This document shows positions 33,162 through 42,220 of a stretch of 44,689 bases of DNA, in pieces (the stretch's first letter is position 1; each line of letters begins with the position of its first letter). This stretch comes from Eggerthellaceae bacterium. GTDB taxonomy: Bacteria > Actinomycetota > Coriobacteriia > Coriobacteriales > Eggerthellaceae. The stretch covers positions 1 to 44,689 of the forward strand of contig WRIR01000019.1 of NCBI GenBank assembly GCA_009782605.1, read 5' to 3'. A model generated the notes under the pieces. That model was not told where the DNA came from. It did not search any database and worked only from the letters and a program-made list of their open reading frames with translations. Both the position numbers and the translations under genes were made by a program.

Positions 33162-34783
33162 ATACTAATGAGCTAACGGAGGAAACTCCGAGAACAAATC
33201 CTGCCGCCCACACCTCTTCTCTCCGCGAGAAGGCGTTTGTGCTTGCTTTCCTCTCCTTGGTCTCGGGAGCTTTTGCAATTGCAGTGGGGTTTGCCTGCTA
33301 TCTTTTTTTCGGCCGTACCAGCGCGGGAACCTGGTACAACCCTTATTGGATGGGCTTCTTCTTCATCTGCGGCTTCCTCGCCGCTGCCTTCTTCGTGTTC
33401 CGCCACGATATTAGGACGAAGCCCGAAAACCTCTTTCTCGTCATCGTGCTGTCCGTCACCTGCTTCTCGTCGCTTGCCCTTGATGTCAATCGGACTTCAT
33501 GGGATGACGGCATTCATTTTCGACATGTCCTTGAATGGTCAACACCGGGCCATGAGATTGCATTGAGTGTTTCAGAGGCAGAGCTGGCCGGACTTTCGAG
33601 GCCGCCAGATTATCGGTATTCTGAGCTTGCCGAGCTTTACGGGTTTTCTGCCGGCCTCGATAAGAAGGATGCGATTACAAGCGGGGTGATAGTGCGTGAC
33701 AGCATTCGATCCCTCTACCAACGGGTCGGACACCTGCCGGCTTCTTTGGTGTATACGGTTTTGTCCATGCTCTCGATCCCGTTTTCCTTAAAGTACGTGC
33801 TTGCCCGCCTAGCCAATGCGCTCCTCTACTCCTTGGTAACCTATTTCGGCATGAGGCAGCTCAGATCCGGGAAGATGCTCTTCGGAGTAATCGCCTTGCT
33901 GCCGACAGCCGTCTTCCTCGCATCGAACTACAGCTACGACTATTGGGTGAACGCATTCATGCTATTTGGTGGGGCCTGCCTTGTTCGAGAGCTACAGACG
34001 CCCGACGACCCGGTCACTCCCAAGCGCGCAGCCCTGCTGCTCGGGTCTTTCGTTCTCGCCTTCGGCCCAAAGGCGATCTACTTCCCCCTGATACTGCTTT
34101 GTTTGCTGATACCGAAGGCCAAGTTCGCCACGACCTCCGCCTCGAAGCTCTTCCGGGCAAGTGTCATATCCATCAGCCTGCTTGTTGCCATAAGCTTCAT
34201 CGTCCCATACCTCTTCGTCAATGGGCCCGGCACGGGGGACATGCGGGGCGGGTCGGCCGTCAATGCAACAGAGCAAGTAAATTTCATTCTTTCAAATCCT
34301 TTTGAATATGCGAAGATACTGTTCTCGTTCCTCGCCACAGATTACTATTCTTTCTTCGGGTCGAAAGATTTTATTACCCATCACGCATACCTGGGGCACT
34401 CCTCGTGGATACTCTGGATTCTGGCGCTTGGCTTGCTGGGCCTTACTGCCCTGACCGACAAGTCCGAATCCGACAAAGCCGTATGCACCGGGAAGGCGCG
34501 GGCATTGACCCTGTCGCTCAACCTTGTGACAGTCACCTTAATAACGACGGCGCTCTATATTGAAATAAACGCGGTAGGAAGCAAGGTCATCGACTATGTA
34601 CAGCCACGGTACCTTATCCCATTATTATTCTGCACCTTGGTCTTCCTCGGCAGCCACCGCCTTGCATGGCCGCGCAGGCTCGACAGCAGCAGAAAGACGG
34701 CATACAACGCCCTAGTGTTGGGAATCATGGCCGCCATATTGCTCATCGGGCTTTGGCAAGTGTACATAGGGCGTCTCTACTGA
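33158..34783 (+). CDS. Polytopic membrane protein, DUF2142-like
   Basis: A 541-residue protein with about 11-13 hydrophobic segments and a larger extracytoplasmic loop after the third (about 110-195) containing DVNRTSWDDGIHFRHV. The DD...H pattern at the start of this loop recalls DUF2142 and other GT-C-fold polyprenyl-linked glycosyltransferases, where acidic residues of the first loop are catalytic. It starts at the ATGA overlapping the previous gene's stop, so it is coupled to the dual GT2 enzyme. A role in transferring a sugar from a lipid carrier at the outer face is inferred from fold type and neighbours only. The coding sequence is less GC-rich than the pilus region. Confidence 0.75.
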   Translation: MNTNELTEETPRTNPAAHTSSLREKAFVLAFLSLVSGAFAIAVGFACYLFFGRTSAGTWYNPYWMGFFFICGFLAAAFFVFRHDIRTKPENLFLVIVLSVTCFSSLALDVNRTSWDDGIHFRHVLEWSTPGHEIALSVSEAELAGLSRPPDYRYSELAELYGFSAGLDKKDAITSGVIVRDSIRSLYQRVGHLPASLVYTVLSMLSIPFSLKYVLARLANALLYSLVTYFGMRQLRSGKMLFGVIALLPTAVFLASNYSYDYWVNAFMLFGGACLVRELQTPDDPVTPKRAALLLGSFVLAFGPKAIYFPLILLCLLIPKAKFATTSASKLFRASVISISLLVAISFIVPYLFVNGPGTGDMRGGSAVNATEQVNFILSNPFEYAKILFSFLATDYYSFFGSKDFITHHAYLGHSSWILWILALGLLGLTALTDKSESDKAVCTGKARALTLSLNLVTVTLITTALYIEINAVGSKVIDYVQPRYLIPLLFCTLVFLGSHRLAWPRRLDSSRKTAYNALVLGIMAAILLIGLWQVYIGRLY

Positions 34784-34935
34784 AACTTAGAAACTATTCA
34801 GAGAATACCGATTCTGATATTATTTAATGCTAAGAAGTATAGAGACCCCTGGAAACGTAATACCTCTAGCAAGAATGGGAATGATCATAATTTTGGACGT
34901 TGCTGCATATCCAAAACCATCGCTAAGGAGACCCC

Positions 34936-36375
34936 ATAAAAAATGAAATAAAAAAGGGGCTTTTCTTCCAATCAATAGGGCAATTTGGAAACGTAATTGT
35001 TACCTTACTGATTCACGTCATACTTTCAAGGCTGTTGACACCTGAGGATTTCGGAATTGTTGGAATGGTTCAAGTCTTAGTGCTATTGTTTTCGCTGATA
35101 GCCGTTCAAGGAATCGTTCCCGCCATTATTCAAAACAAGGAATTGACCGAGGAAGATTACGGTGTGATTTTTAATTACGCCCTTCTTTTCGGCATCCTTT
35201 TAGCTGTCGTTTTCGGCTTCAGCGGATTCCTTCTTGCAAAAATCCTCGGCAACCAAATTTATATCCCCATTAGCTGGTCTATGTCTATTCTGATTATTGC
35301 AGATGCAGCCAATAGCGTTCCAAGAGGGATATTGTTAAAGGCAAAGAGGTTTAAAGACATCAATATCCGCTTTCTCGTTGGACTTACCGTTGGCGCAATT
35401 TTTGGTATAGCTGCAACCTTGTTGGGCGCTGGCTTATATGCTTTGGTTATTGTTGCAACAATTCCCGCAATAATTTCATTACTGTTGAACCTCTCAATTG
35501 CCGACATAAAATATGCGCGGTCTATGGCACTTGAACCTGTCGGAAAAATCTTCTTCTTTGCACGATATCAAGTAGGTTTTTCACTCGTTAATTACTTATA
35601 CAGAAACCTTGACAACCTGCTCATCGGTAGGTTCTTAGGTTCGGCCGCATTGGGAAACTATTCTAAAAGCTACCAGCTTATCTCTTTTCCCATAACAATA
35701 GTTCTCGGTATCGTTTCTCCTGTGGTACAGCCAACTTTGTCAGTGTATGAACAAAATATAACCCTTATACGTAATACCTACCTTAAGGCCTGCCGGATGC
35801 TGGCCCTTCTTGCGATTCCGGTTTCTGTTTTCTTTTGCTTGAATGCAGAACAGATGGTCTATCTTCTCTTTGGCAGTCAATGGACAGAAGCCATTCTTCC
35901 TTTTGCAATACTCAGCCTTAGTATTTGGGCTCAAATGCTAGCTCAGATTATCATTGTGTTTTGGCAGTCGAGAAACCTGCCCCGTATGCTTCATAGAAAC
36001 GGTTGGATATCTCTTGCAATTATTGGTGCCTCGATTGCCATTGGCATCGTGTCGGGAACGCTTGTTGGCGTAGCTATAGCAGTAGCGGTTTCCTATATTC
36101 TCAACTTCCTTGTTTCCTCATCCTTGTTAATGAGGCTCGGGCTGGATGGGAAAACCATCGACCCCTTGATTGTATTAATAAAGCCCCTTTTTCTCGGCGT
36201 ATTCCTTTTCGTCGCCCTCACCTTTATCCAGCCTTATCTTTTATTTCCTAATTTGCTTTTGACCATACTTGTTCGTGGCGTTGTATGGCTGTCGCTTGTT
36301 TCTGCCTATTTACTGCTATCGAAAGACTTTGAATTCATATTATCGTTTATGAAAAAGGAGCAAGGGGAAGCATGA
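34936..36375 (+). CDS. Wzx-like polysaccharide flippase with a non-standard (ATA) first codon
   Basis: A MOP-superfamily lipid-linked oligosaccharide flippase with about 12-14 membrane segments; it would move undecaprenyl-linked repeat units across the membrane. The family N-terminus is readable as KKGLFFQSIGQFGN then LSRLLTPEDFGIVGM, but no ATG, GTG or TTG is in frame ahead of it; the first usable in-frame start is a TTG at 35035, in the middle of that motif. A good AAGGAG (34925-34930) lies 5 bases before an ATA at 34936, from which the frame reads IKNEIKKGLF. I take 34936 as the original start (479 codons, normal family length), implying an ATG-to-ATA change, a genuine ATA start or a sequence error. 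G+C is low. The stop overlaps the next gene by 4 bases. Confidence 0.75.
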   Translation: MKNEIKKGLFFQSIGQFGNVIVTLLIHVILSRLLTPEDFGIVGMVQVLVLLFSLIAVQGIVPAIIQNKELTEEDYGVIFNYALLFGILLAVVFGFSGFLLAKILGNQIYIPISWSMSILIIADAANSVPRGILLKAKRFKDINIRFLVGLTVGAIFGIAATLLGAGLYALVIVATIPAIISLLLNLSIADIKYARSMALEPVGKIFFFARYQVGFSLVNYLYRNLDNLLIGRFLGSAALGNYSKSYQLISFPITIVLGIVSPVVQPTLSVYEQNITLIRNTYLKACRMLALLAIPVSVFFCLNAEQMVYLLFGSQWTEAILPFAILSLSIWAQMLAQIIIVFWQSRNLPRMLHRNGWISLAIIGASIAIGIVSGTLVGVAIAVAVSYILNFLVSSSLLMRLGLDGKTIDPLIVLIKPLFLGVFLFVALTFIQPYLLFPNLLLTILVRGVVWLSLVSAYLLLSKDFEFILSFMKKEQGEA

Positions 36376-37352
36376 GGGAAGCGAAAGGGATGAAGCTATC
36401 GGTAATAGTGGGGGTGTACAACCCGCCCCTGGAAAAGTTCACCCGATGCCTTGAGAGCATAATCAATCAGACCTATTCGAACTTAGAGATTATCTTACTA
36501 GATGATGGCTCAAGCAACGGTGCCGAAAGAATATGTGACGAATACGGAAAGCGTGATGGACGAGTCAGGGTGCTACACCAGCAAAACTATGGGACCCACG
36601 CGAAGTTCCATATCGGATACACCCGTGCAACGGGAGACTATATAACGAATGCCGACCACGATGACTACTTAGAGCTTGACTGTTACGAGCGCTTGATGGA
36701 AATAGCGAACGACCGAAAAGTAGATGTGGTTGATTCTGGATATCACCATCACGACTGGCGAACTAAGAAAGTCAGTCAAAAATTTGTCGATACATATTTT
36801 GAAATAGAAGGTCAAAAAGAAATCGTCATTTCGACCACTAACGGAAAAGTCAGCACAGAAACCTGGTGTAAGATTTTTAAAAGAAGCCTAGCCAAACAAG
36901 GTGAACAGTGGCTCCTTGCAGACCCATTGACCTTTATTGACGCCCAAACTTTTATCCATATCCCCTATGCTGGTTATCATTTTGTGAATACAGAAAGCTC
37001 GGTAAGCAGTAACAGGTTGAGCAGTTGGCATATTGAACAACTCGAAAGACAGATCAAGCGAGAATCCATAGCCGCAACCCTCGAAGTTTTTCCTTATTTG
37101 TCGGATTACCTGAACAACAGCAGGATTGCCTGGCTTGAGCGCTGCTACTACTATTCAACAAGAACGACCAAGCCTGTTTCAAGTGAAGAAGAAATTCTTA
37201 TAGCACGACTAGAGAAACACCTTAAATACGACAAAGAAGCAAGCAAAAGCTTACCCTTGGGTTTGAGGATTCGTTATTTTGCCGTCACCCATCGGTTGGT
37301 TTTTCTTCCTTACAAACTTGTCTCCTGGGTCAGGTCTAGACGAAAACCCTAA
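36372..37352 (+). CDS. GT2 family glycosyltransferase
   Basis: A 326-residue single-domain enzyme. KLSVIVGVYNPP (8-19) opens the nucleotide-binding fold, LLDDGSSNGAE carries the first conserved Asp pair, and NADHDDYLE is the metal/nucleotide-sugar DxD region. The C-terminal third is helical and basic, ending RSRRKP. The start codon overlaps the flippase stop (ATGA), with AAGGGG 5 bases upstream. Donor and acceptor are unknown. It is the last gene of the plus-strand polysaccharide run, and its stop is only 28 bases from the truncated PIN gene on the other strand. G+C is low, like the flippase. Confidence 0.88.
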   Translation: MREAKGMKLSVIVGVYNPPLEKFTRCLESIINQTYSNLEIILLDDGSSNGAERICDEYGKRDGRVRVLHQQNYGTHAKFHIGYTRATGDYITNADHDDYLELDCYERLMEIANDRKVDVVDSGYHHHDWRTKKVSQKFVDTYFEIEGQKEIVISTTNGKVSTETWCKIFKRSLAKQGEQWLLADPLTFIDAQTFIHIPYAGYHFVNTESSVSSNRLSSWHIEQLERQIKRESIAATLEVFPYLSDYLNNSRIAWLERCYYYSTRTTKPVSSEEEILIARLEKHLKYDKEASKSLPLGLRIRYFAVTHRLVFLPYKLVSWVRSRRKP

Positions 37353-37380
37353 TCTTTTGGTCGCTGTCTAGGCGATAGCG

Positions 37381-37572
37381 TCATCGGCTATCCTTCATTG
37401 TCAAAAAATCCCTCCTCGAACGGACAAGCACTTCGCGGTACTCTGCCATAATCCTGTCGTCATATAAGGGCTCCAACTCGCCCTCCAAAACCTTTTTAAC
37501 CAATGCCGCAGGATTTCCGCTTTCTTGCCAGAGCGCTGAAACAAGAACATTCGTATCAATCACAATTCTCAT
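37381..37572 (-). pseudogene. Truncated PIN-domain toxin
   Basis: 63 codons starting MRIVIDTNVLVSALW, the N-terminal strand of PIN ribonucleases of the COG1569 type, with D6 and N8 and a conserved acidic residue near E44 (MAEYREVL). Family members are about 130-145 residues; the C-terminal half with the remaining acidic ligands is missing, and the frame stops after LTMKDSR. No continuation is seen in the other frames before the glycosyltransferase gene 28 bases away. The toxin is therefore probably inactive, truncated when the polysaccharide block was joined here. The start overlaps the antitoxin stop (ATGA), the usual coupling in such operons. Confidence 0.75.
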
Positions 37573-37853
37573 TGTTTGCCTCTACCGGCCCGCACGGCAG
37601 CAATCTCTGCTTCGATCTCGGCCTCACTTGCGAACCCTCGGGACCGGGCCTCGTCGCGCATGGCATGAAACGCCTCTAGGGCATCGCGCAAGATCGAGTC
37701 TTCCTCACTTGCGATGTTGTCAACTGGAGATATAGTCACAAACGGGCGACTGTTCTTCAGGATGGTAACTGGGCGTCCCGTACGGTTCACCTCGTCGGTT
37801 ATTTTTGACAAGTTTCTGCGGGCCTCTGTGAACCCAATAGTGAGCGGAGCCAT
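37569..37853 (-). CDS. Phd/YefM-type antitoxin
   Basis: A 94-residue protein with the Phd/YefM DNA-binding fold at its N-terminus (ARRNLSKITDEVNRTGRPVTI, then KNSRPFVTISPVD) and a charged helical C-terminal tail for toxin binding. AAAGGAG lies 6 bases before the ATG at 37853, so the longer frame from 38042 is rejected. It precedes the truncated PIN gene with a 4-base overlap. Phd-PIN pairings are well known. An extended -10 and a palindrome lie directly upstream. With the toxin broken, it may persist as a free regulator or as an anti-addiction gene. Confidence 0.85.
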   Translation of the reverse strand: MAPLTIGFTEARRNLSKITDEVNRTGRPVTILKNSRPFVTISPVDNIASEEDSILRDALEAFHAMRDEARSRGFASEAEIEAEIAAVRAGRGKQ

Positions 37854-37875
37854 GATTTCTCCTTTCGTCAAAGAT

Positions 37876-37901
37876 ACTATAGCACAATTTTGTACAGAAT
37901 T
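37876..37901 (-). promoter_or_regulatory. Promoter and operator palindrome of the phd-PIN operon
   Basis: On the minus strand TGCTATAGT (37884-37876) is an extended -10 box. AATTTTGTACAGAATT (37886-37901) is a palindrome (AATTxTGTACAxAATT) directly upstream and probably the autoregulatory operator. Confidence 0.6.
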
Positions 37902-37944
37902 AAGCACACATTTAAAATGCTTCAAAAGCAAGATTCCAAAAACC

Positions 37945-39063
37945 TCATAGTCCAGAAACCACCCGATCCATTTCTCCTTTTTCCAGATAGGGGTGGATCG
38001 GTAAGCTGAGCACTGTTTGGCAGAGTGCGCTGGAAGCCTCATTGTCGTCGAAACGGCGTGCGACGCCTTTCAAGGCAGGCTGCTGATGGAGCGGTTTGGG
38101 GTAGTAGACCATGGTCGGAATGCCCTGGCCTTTGAGGCGTTCCTGCACCGCATCGCGGTCAACGCCCTTGGGGAGGCGGACCGTATACTGTGCCCAGGAA
38201 CTGTAGTAGCCCGCCGGCACGACCGGCAACCCGCAGCCGCTGCCTTCAAGGCTGGCATGGTAGTAATCGGCAGCCTTGTTGATTGCATCCAGCTCATGAT
38301 CTTTGAATGCCGCAAGCTTTACGCGAAGAATTGCCGCTTGGACAGCGTCGAGGCGGCTGTTGATGCCTACCCGTACATTGTCGTACTTCATGGAGCCTTT
38401 GCCATGAACCGCATAGCTGCGCATGAGGGAGGCCCATTCGTCGTTGTCGGTAAAGACCGCGCCGCCGTCGCCATAGCACCCCAAAGGCTTTGCCGGAAAG
38501 AAGCTCGTCGTAGAGATATCCCCGAAGCTGCAAGCCCTCTGCCCCTTATACGACCCCCCGAAAGCCTGTGCTGCGTCTTCCAGAATCAACAACCCATAGT
38601 TATTACAAATGCACCGGATTGCAGGATAGTCGGCAGGCAGGCCGAACAGGTCAACCGCAACCACGACCTTCGGAACAAGGCTGCCCTCTTCGATCACCGC
38701 CTGTATTGCCTGTTCCAGTTTTTGGGGGTCAATATTGTAGGTCTGGGCACCCACGTCAACCAAAACAGGCGTTGCACCGATATGGGCGGGTGCTTCCGCA
38801 GTTGCAAAAAAGGTGAAATCCGGGACAAAGACCGCATCCCCCGGCCCAATCCCCCAGGCCATCAATGCGAGGCTCAAGGCATCGGTGCCGTTCGCGCAGC
38901 TGACGCAATGCGTTGCTCCCACAAAATCGGCCAACTCCCCTTCTAAGGCAGAGACTTCGTCCCCGCCGATGAAATGAGCCGACGCGCACACGCGGGCAAT
39001 GGCATCGTCGATGTCGGGCTTCAGTGCCGCATATTGCCTCTGTAGATCCCTAAATTGAATCAT
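37945..39063 (-). CDS. wbpE: DegT/DnrJ-type sugar aminotransferase (WbpE-like)
   Basis: A 372-residue PLP enzyme that in the Wbp pathway aminates UDP-3-keto-GlcNAcA to UDP-GlcNAc(3NH2)A using glutamate. Family marks are GTDALSLAL (59-67), EDAAQ (162-166) and the PLP lysine K192 in SFFPAKPLG. The C-terminus has PYLEKGEMD. The ATG at 39063 overlaps the acetyltransferase gene by 14 bases; the longer frame to 39147 lies inside that gene and lacks family sequence. It is the last gene of the four-gene minus-strand operon. The sugar assignment depends on the co-occurrence of wbpA, B and D homologues. Confidence 0.88.
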   Translation of the reverse strand: MIQFRDLQRQYAALKPDIDDAIARVCASAHFIGGDEVSALEGELADFVGATHCVSCANGTDALSLALMAWGIGPGDAVFVPDFTFFATAEAPAHIGATPVLVDVGAQTYNIDPQKLEQAIQAVIEEGSLVPKVVVAVDLFGLPADYPAIRCICNNYGLLILEDAAQAFGGSYKGQRACSFGDISTTSFFPAKPLGCYGDGGAVFTDNDEWASLMRSYAVHGKGSMKYDNVRVGINSRLDAVQAAILRVKLAAFKDHELDAINKAADYYHASLEGSGCGLPVVPAGYYSSWAQYTVRLPKGVDRDAVQERLKGQGIPTMVYYPKPLHQQPALKGVARRFDDNEASSALCQTVLSLPIHPYLEKGEMDRVVSGL

Positions 39064-39625
39064 CAAACTCAACCAGCCCTTTTTCCGTCTCTTGGTATTC
39101 CCGGTTACAGAAATCGCACCGCAGGGAGGCTGGAAGCGTCGTGCCACACTCGCAGACCCAGCCTCGTCTTTGGGCTGGCACTCCGAGCATCAGGGCGTAT
39201 GCGGGCACATCCTTCACGACAACCGCCCCCGCACCGATAATCGCCCACTTCCCTATCTCTGTGCCGCAGACGATAGTGGCGTTCGCACCGATTGACGCCC
39301 CCGTGCGCACACGGGTCTTCAAGCGCCCTTGGCTGCCCTTCGGGTATTTCGCCCGAGGGGTGAGGTCGTTCGTGAAGACGCACGACGGGCCGCAGAAAAC
39401 GTAGTCTTCGAGCACAACGCCTTCGTATACCGACACGTTGTTCTGCACCTTGACGCCATCGCCGATCACCGCATTGCTGCCAACGTAGACGTTCTGCCCG
39501 AGGCTACAGTTACTGCCTACAACGGCCCCCGCCTGTAAGTGGCAGAAATGCCACACCGAGGTGCCTTCCCCGATGACGGCCCCTTCATCAACGAAGGCGC
39601 TTTCATGTATGAAATGCTCGCTCAT
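39050..39625 (-). CDS. wbpD: Hexapeptide-repeat N-acetyltransferase (WbpD-like)
   Basis: A 191-residue left-handed beta-helix acyltransferase that would acetylate the 3-amino group of UDP-GlcNAc(3NH2)A. Hexapeptide repeats run from about residue 10 to 150 ([53 protein letters not shown]), with [14 protein letters not shown] holding the cofactor-site loop. After GVPAQRRGW a four-cysteine patch (CECG...CDFC, about 164-179) suggests a small zinc ribbon, seen in some WbpD/WlbB relatives. It overlaps wbpB by 4 bases (ATGA) and wbpE by 14, so the set is translated as a unit. Confidence 0.9.
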   Translation of the reverse strand: MSEHFIHESAFVDEGAVIGEGTSVWHFCHLQAGAVVGSNCSLGQNVYVGSNAVIGDGVKVQNNVSVYEGVVLEDYVFCGPSCVFTNDLTPRAKYPKGSQGRLKTRVRTGASIGANATIVCGTEIGKWAIIGAGAVVVKDVPAYALMLGVPAQRRGWVCECGTTLPASLRCDFCNREYQETEKGLVEFDDSI

Positions 39626-40701
39626 GAAAATTCCCCTCGCATCTCTTCACTTGAGAAATCCTCCAAAGGCAAGCGCACCGGTAAGCCTGTTTTTTGACTC
39701 TTGTACATCGCAAGCACGACCTCAAGCGCATCCCGGCCAGCGACCGCATCGATATAGGGCTCTCTCCCCTCGACGATTGCCTCTTCCATGTCGGCGTAAA
39801 GGAGGGCATGGCCGTTGCCGTATATGTTCGGGACCTGCTCGCTGAAGCCTTCCTGCTGCTTATCTTCTTCAGTGTTATCGGCGAACTTCCAGACCTCTAC
39901 CGCGTTGACCGATTTGCCCCCTATTTTAACCGTTCCGTCTTGCCCGAAAAGGCACAGGGCCTCTTCGAGGTTTTCCGGATAGACGTTCGTCGTGCCCTCG
40001 ATAGTCGCAATCGACCCGTTAGCAAAGGTCAAGACAGCCATACCGATGTCCTCGGCCTCGATATAGTCATGGAAGCGCTTCCTTGTTTGGGCGTAGACGG
40101 ACTCGACCCTGCTTCCCATCATCCAGCAAAGAAGGTCGATTCCGTGGATGCACTGGTTCATGAGGCAGCCGCCGTCCTGCTCCCACGTCCCACGCCAAGG
40201 AGCCTGCGTGTAGTAGTCCTGCCTCCGGTTCCAGCGCACGTGGATGCTGCCATGAGAAATCTTCCCGAAACGCCCCGAATCCACCGCTTGGCGAAGTTTT
40301 TGGATGGCGTCATTGAACCTGTTTTGATGGCAGGCAGAGACAAGAACCCCCGCCTGTCCTGCTTTCTCGATGATCTCGTCCGCGTCGTCAATCGACATGG
40401 CAATCGGTTTTTCGATTATCAGGTGCTTGTGCGCTGCGATACAGTCAAGCGCGATGCGCGCATGGATGCCGCTTTCCGTCGCTATCGCGACAAGCTCTAT
40501 GCCGGGCTCTTCGGCGAGCATCCGCCTGTAGTCGGTATAGCGCTTGACGGACGAGTTGCCTTCAAGGCCATGCTTCACCAAGAGGTTTTCCGTGCAGGCC
40601 GCATTGACATCACATACCGCCACAATCTCAAAACCGTTGTCAAGGGCAGCCGCAACATGGTTCGTCGCTATCCTGCCACATCCGATAAGTGCATACTTCA
40701 A
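39622..40701 (-). CDS. wbpB: Gfo/Idh/MocA oxidoreductase (WbpB-like)
   Basis: A 359-residue NAD-dependent dehydrogenase that would oxidise the C3 hydroxyl of UDP-GlcNAcA to the 3-keto sugar. The Rossmann start is [15 protein letters not shown], and EKPIAMS (about 98-104) holds the catalytic lysine region. Further on, [20 protein letters not shown] carries the conserved H-x-x-D motif of the family. In Pseudomonas, WbpB works coupled to WbpE with 2-oxoglutarate recycling the NADH. The ATG at 40701 is 27 bases after the wbpA stop. The full length matches the family. Confidence 0.9.
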   Translation of the reverse strand: MKYALIGCGRIATNHVAAALDNGFEIVAVCDVNAACTENLLVKHGLEGNSSVKRYTDYRRMLAEEPGIELVAIATESGIHARIALDCIAAHKHLIIEKPIAMSIDDADEIIEKAGQAGVLVSACHQNRFNDAIQKLRQAVDSGRFGKISHGSIHVRWNRRQDYYTQAPWRGTWEQDGGCLMNQCIHGIDLLCWMMGSRVESVYAQTRKRFHDYIEAEDIGMAVLTFANGSIATIEGTTNVYPENLEEALCLFGQDGTVKIGGKSVNAVEVWKFADNTEEDKQQEGFSEQVPNIYGNGHALLYADMEEAIVEGREPYIDAVAGRDALEVVLAMYKSQKTGLPVRLPLEDFSSEEMRGEFS

Positions 40702-40728
40702 CTGACTCCCTTTCCTGCAAGGCGGCCT

Positions 40729-42051
40729 TTACAAGACCTCGATGTTATCACGGCTCACGATGTCTTTCATGGCGTTCTTGGCATCGAAGATGTATTGGGC
40801 GTGCTTTTGCACTGATCCGTAATCGACATTGGAGTGGGCCGTGCAGACTATCACCAAATCGAACGATCCAACCCCCTGGGCGTCAAGTCCCGGAATGGAG
40901 GAATAATCCTCTTCCCGATAGCGGAAGGAGGGAATCCAAGGGTCGTAATATGACACCTCGGCTCCTCGTGCTTTCAGCTCGTCGATGACCTTCAGGGCAG
41001 GCGACTCGCGACAGTCGTCGATGTCTTGCTTATAGGCAACCCCCAGAACCAGGACCGATGAGCCGTTCATGGGCTTTGAGAAGCGGTTGAGTATCCGTGC
41101 CGCACGGTCGACGCAGTAGATGGGCATGCGGTCGTTCACCGCCATGGATGCCTCGATCATCGACGTATGGAAGCCGTACTCGCGCGCCTTCCATGACAGG
41201 TAATAAGGGTCAAGGGGAATGCAATGGCCTCCAAGCCCGGGTCCCGGATAGAATGCGGCGAACCCGTAAGGCTTCGTCTTGGCGGCGTCGATAACCTCCC
41301 AGATGTTGATGTCCATTTGCTCGCAAAGCATGGCAAGCTCGTTGATAAGCCCTATGTTGACGTTTCGGTAGGTGTTCTCAAGTATCTTTTCCATTTCAGC
41401 GATCCTCGGTGTTGAGACCTGCGTGATCTCCCCCTCAAGAACAGCCTCGTATATGGCGGAGATAACCTCGGTGGCATCCTTCCCGATTGCCCCGACGACT
41501 TTCGGGGTGTTCTTGGTCTTGTAGACGGCATTGCCGGGATCGACCCTCTCGGGCGAGAAGCCCAGGTAGAAGTCAACGCCGCAACACAGCCCCGACCCTT
41601 CTTCAAGCAGCGGTTTTACCAGCTCTTCCGTGGTTCCCGGGTAGGTCGTTGACTCCAAGACCACAATTGTTGAAGGCTTCAGATGCTTTGCAATCTCTTT
41701 GGTGGATTGTTCGATATAGGAAGTGTCGGGCTGCTGATGCGAGTCAAGCGGAGTCGGAACACATATGGCGATAAAATCGCAACTTGCCACCGTTTTAAAA
41801 TCCGTCGTTGCAGAAAGCATGCCCGCCTTGACAAGCGCCGCAAGGTCGTCGTCTATCACGTCGCCGATGTAGTTTTGCCCGGAATTAACCAGATCGACCT
41901 TTTCATCCTGCACATCGAAGCCGATGGTCTTAAACCCTGCCTTCGCCTTCTCAACAGCAAGCGGCAACCCGACATAGCCGAGGCCAACCACCCCGACAAC
42001 AAGCGTGCGGTCACTGATTCTTTCGAGCAGGGAGTCTTTCATGTTTTTCAT
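40729..42051 (-). CDS. wbpA: UDP-N-acetylglucosamine 6-dehydrogenase (WbpA-like)
   Basis: A 440-residue nucleotide-sugar dehydrogenase that performs the two-step oxidation of UDP-GlcNAc to UDP-GlcNAcA, the entry step of the pathway. The NAD motif is GLGYVGLPLA (23-32), VPTPLD is the conserved strand, FSPERVDPGN the substrate loop, and the catalytic cysteine is C277 in GPGLGGHCIP. The C-terminal domain has GVAYKQDIDDCRESPA. It is more like the WbpA/WecC group than UDP-glucose dehydrogenases by FSPERVDPGN. ATGs at 42051 and 42042 are both possible. An extended -10 promoter lies about 115 bases upstream. It is first in the wbpA-B-D-E operon. Confidence 0.92.
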   Translation of the reverse strand: MKNMKDSLLERISDRTLVVGVVGLGYVGLPLAVEKAKAGFKTIGFDVQDEKVDLVNSGQNYIGDVIDDDLAALVKAGMLSATTDFKTVASCDFIAICVPTPLDSHQQPDTSYIEQSTKEIAKHLKPSTIVVLESTTYPGTTEELVKPLLEEGSGLCCGVDFYLGFSPERVDPGNAVYKTKNTPKVVGAIGKDATEVISAIYEAVLEGEITQVSTPRIAEMEKILENTYRNVNIGLINELAMLCEQMDINIWEVIDAAKTKPYGFAAFYPGPGLGGHCIPLDPYYLSWKAREYGFHTSMIEASMAVNDRMPIYCVDRAARILNRFSKPMNGSSVLVLGVAYKQDIDDCRESPALKVIDELKARGAEVSYYDPWIPSFRYREEDYSSIPGLDAQGVGSFDLVIVCTAHSNVDYGSVQKHAQYIFDAKNAMKDIVSRDNIEVL

Positions 42052-42165
42052 TCGTATGCCACTCTCTCTCCCTCTGTTGCCTCAACCGCATCCTAAAACA
42101 AAGGGTACGTCCTTCGTCTGCACTGTAATTTGATATATGGGTTCATCAACAAACCAGCAATGGTA

Positions 42166-42196
42166 ATTGTATCAGAGACACGCTACTCATACTCAA
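42166..42196 (-). promoter_or_regulatory. Promoter of the wbp operon
   Basis: On the minus strand TTGAGT (42196-42191) and an extended -10, TGATACAAT (42174-42166). The spacer of 19 is long, but the TG extension compensates. Confidence 0.5.
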
Positions 42197-42220
42197 ATCA
42201 AAAATGGGTGCAACTAAGTA

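Noticed and set aside
34826-34935. A minus-strand frame before the flippase whose translation vaguely resembles a flippase segment (SKIMIIPILARGIT)
   Set aside because: It is short, has no start signal, half of it is antisense to the flippase start, and hydrophobic frames are common in AT-rich DNA.
34943-34960. ATG at 34943 followed by a one-base deletion as the cause of the broken flippase start
   Set aside because: It would need a frameshift after two codons (ATG AAA TAA), whereas the ATA at 34936 is already in frame with ideal spacing to AAGGAG. A start-codon change is simpler.
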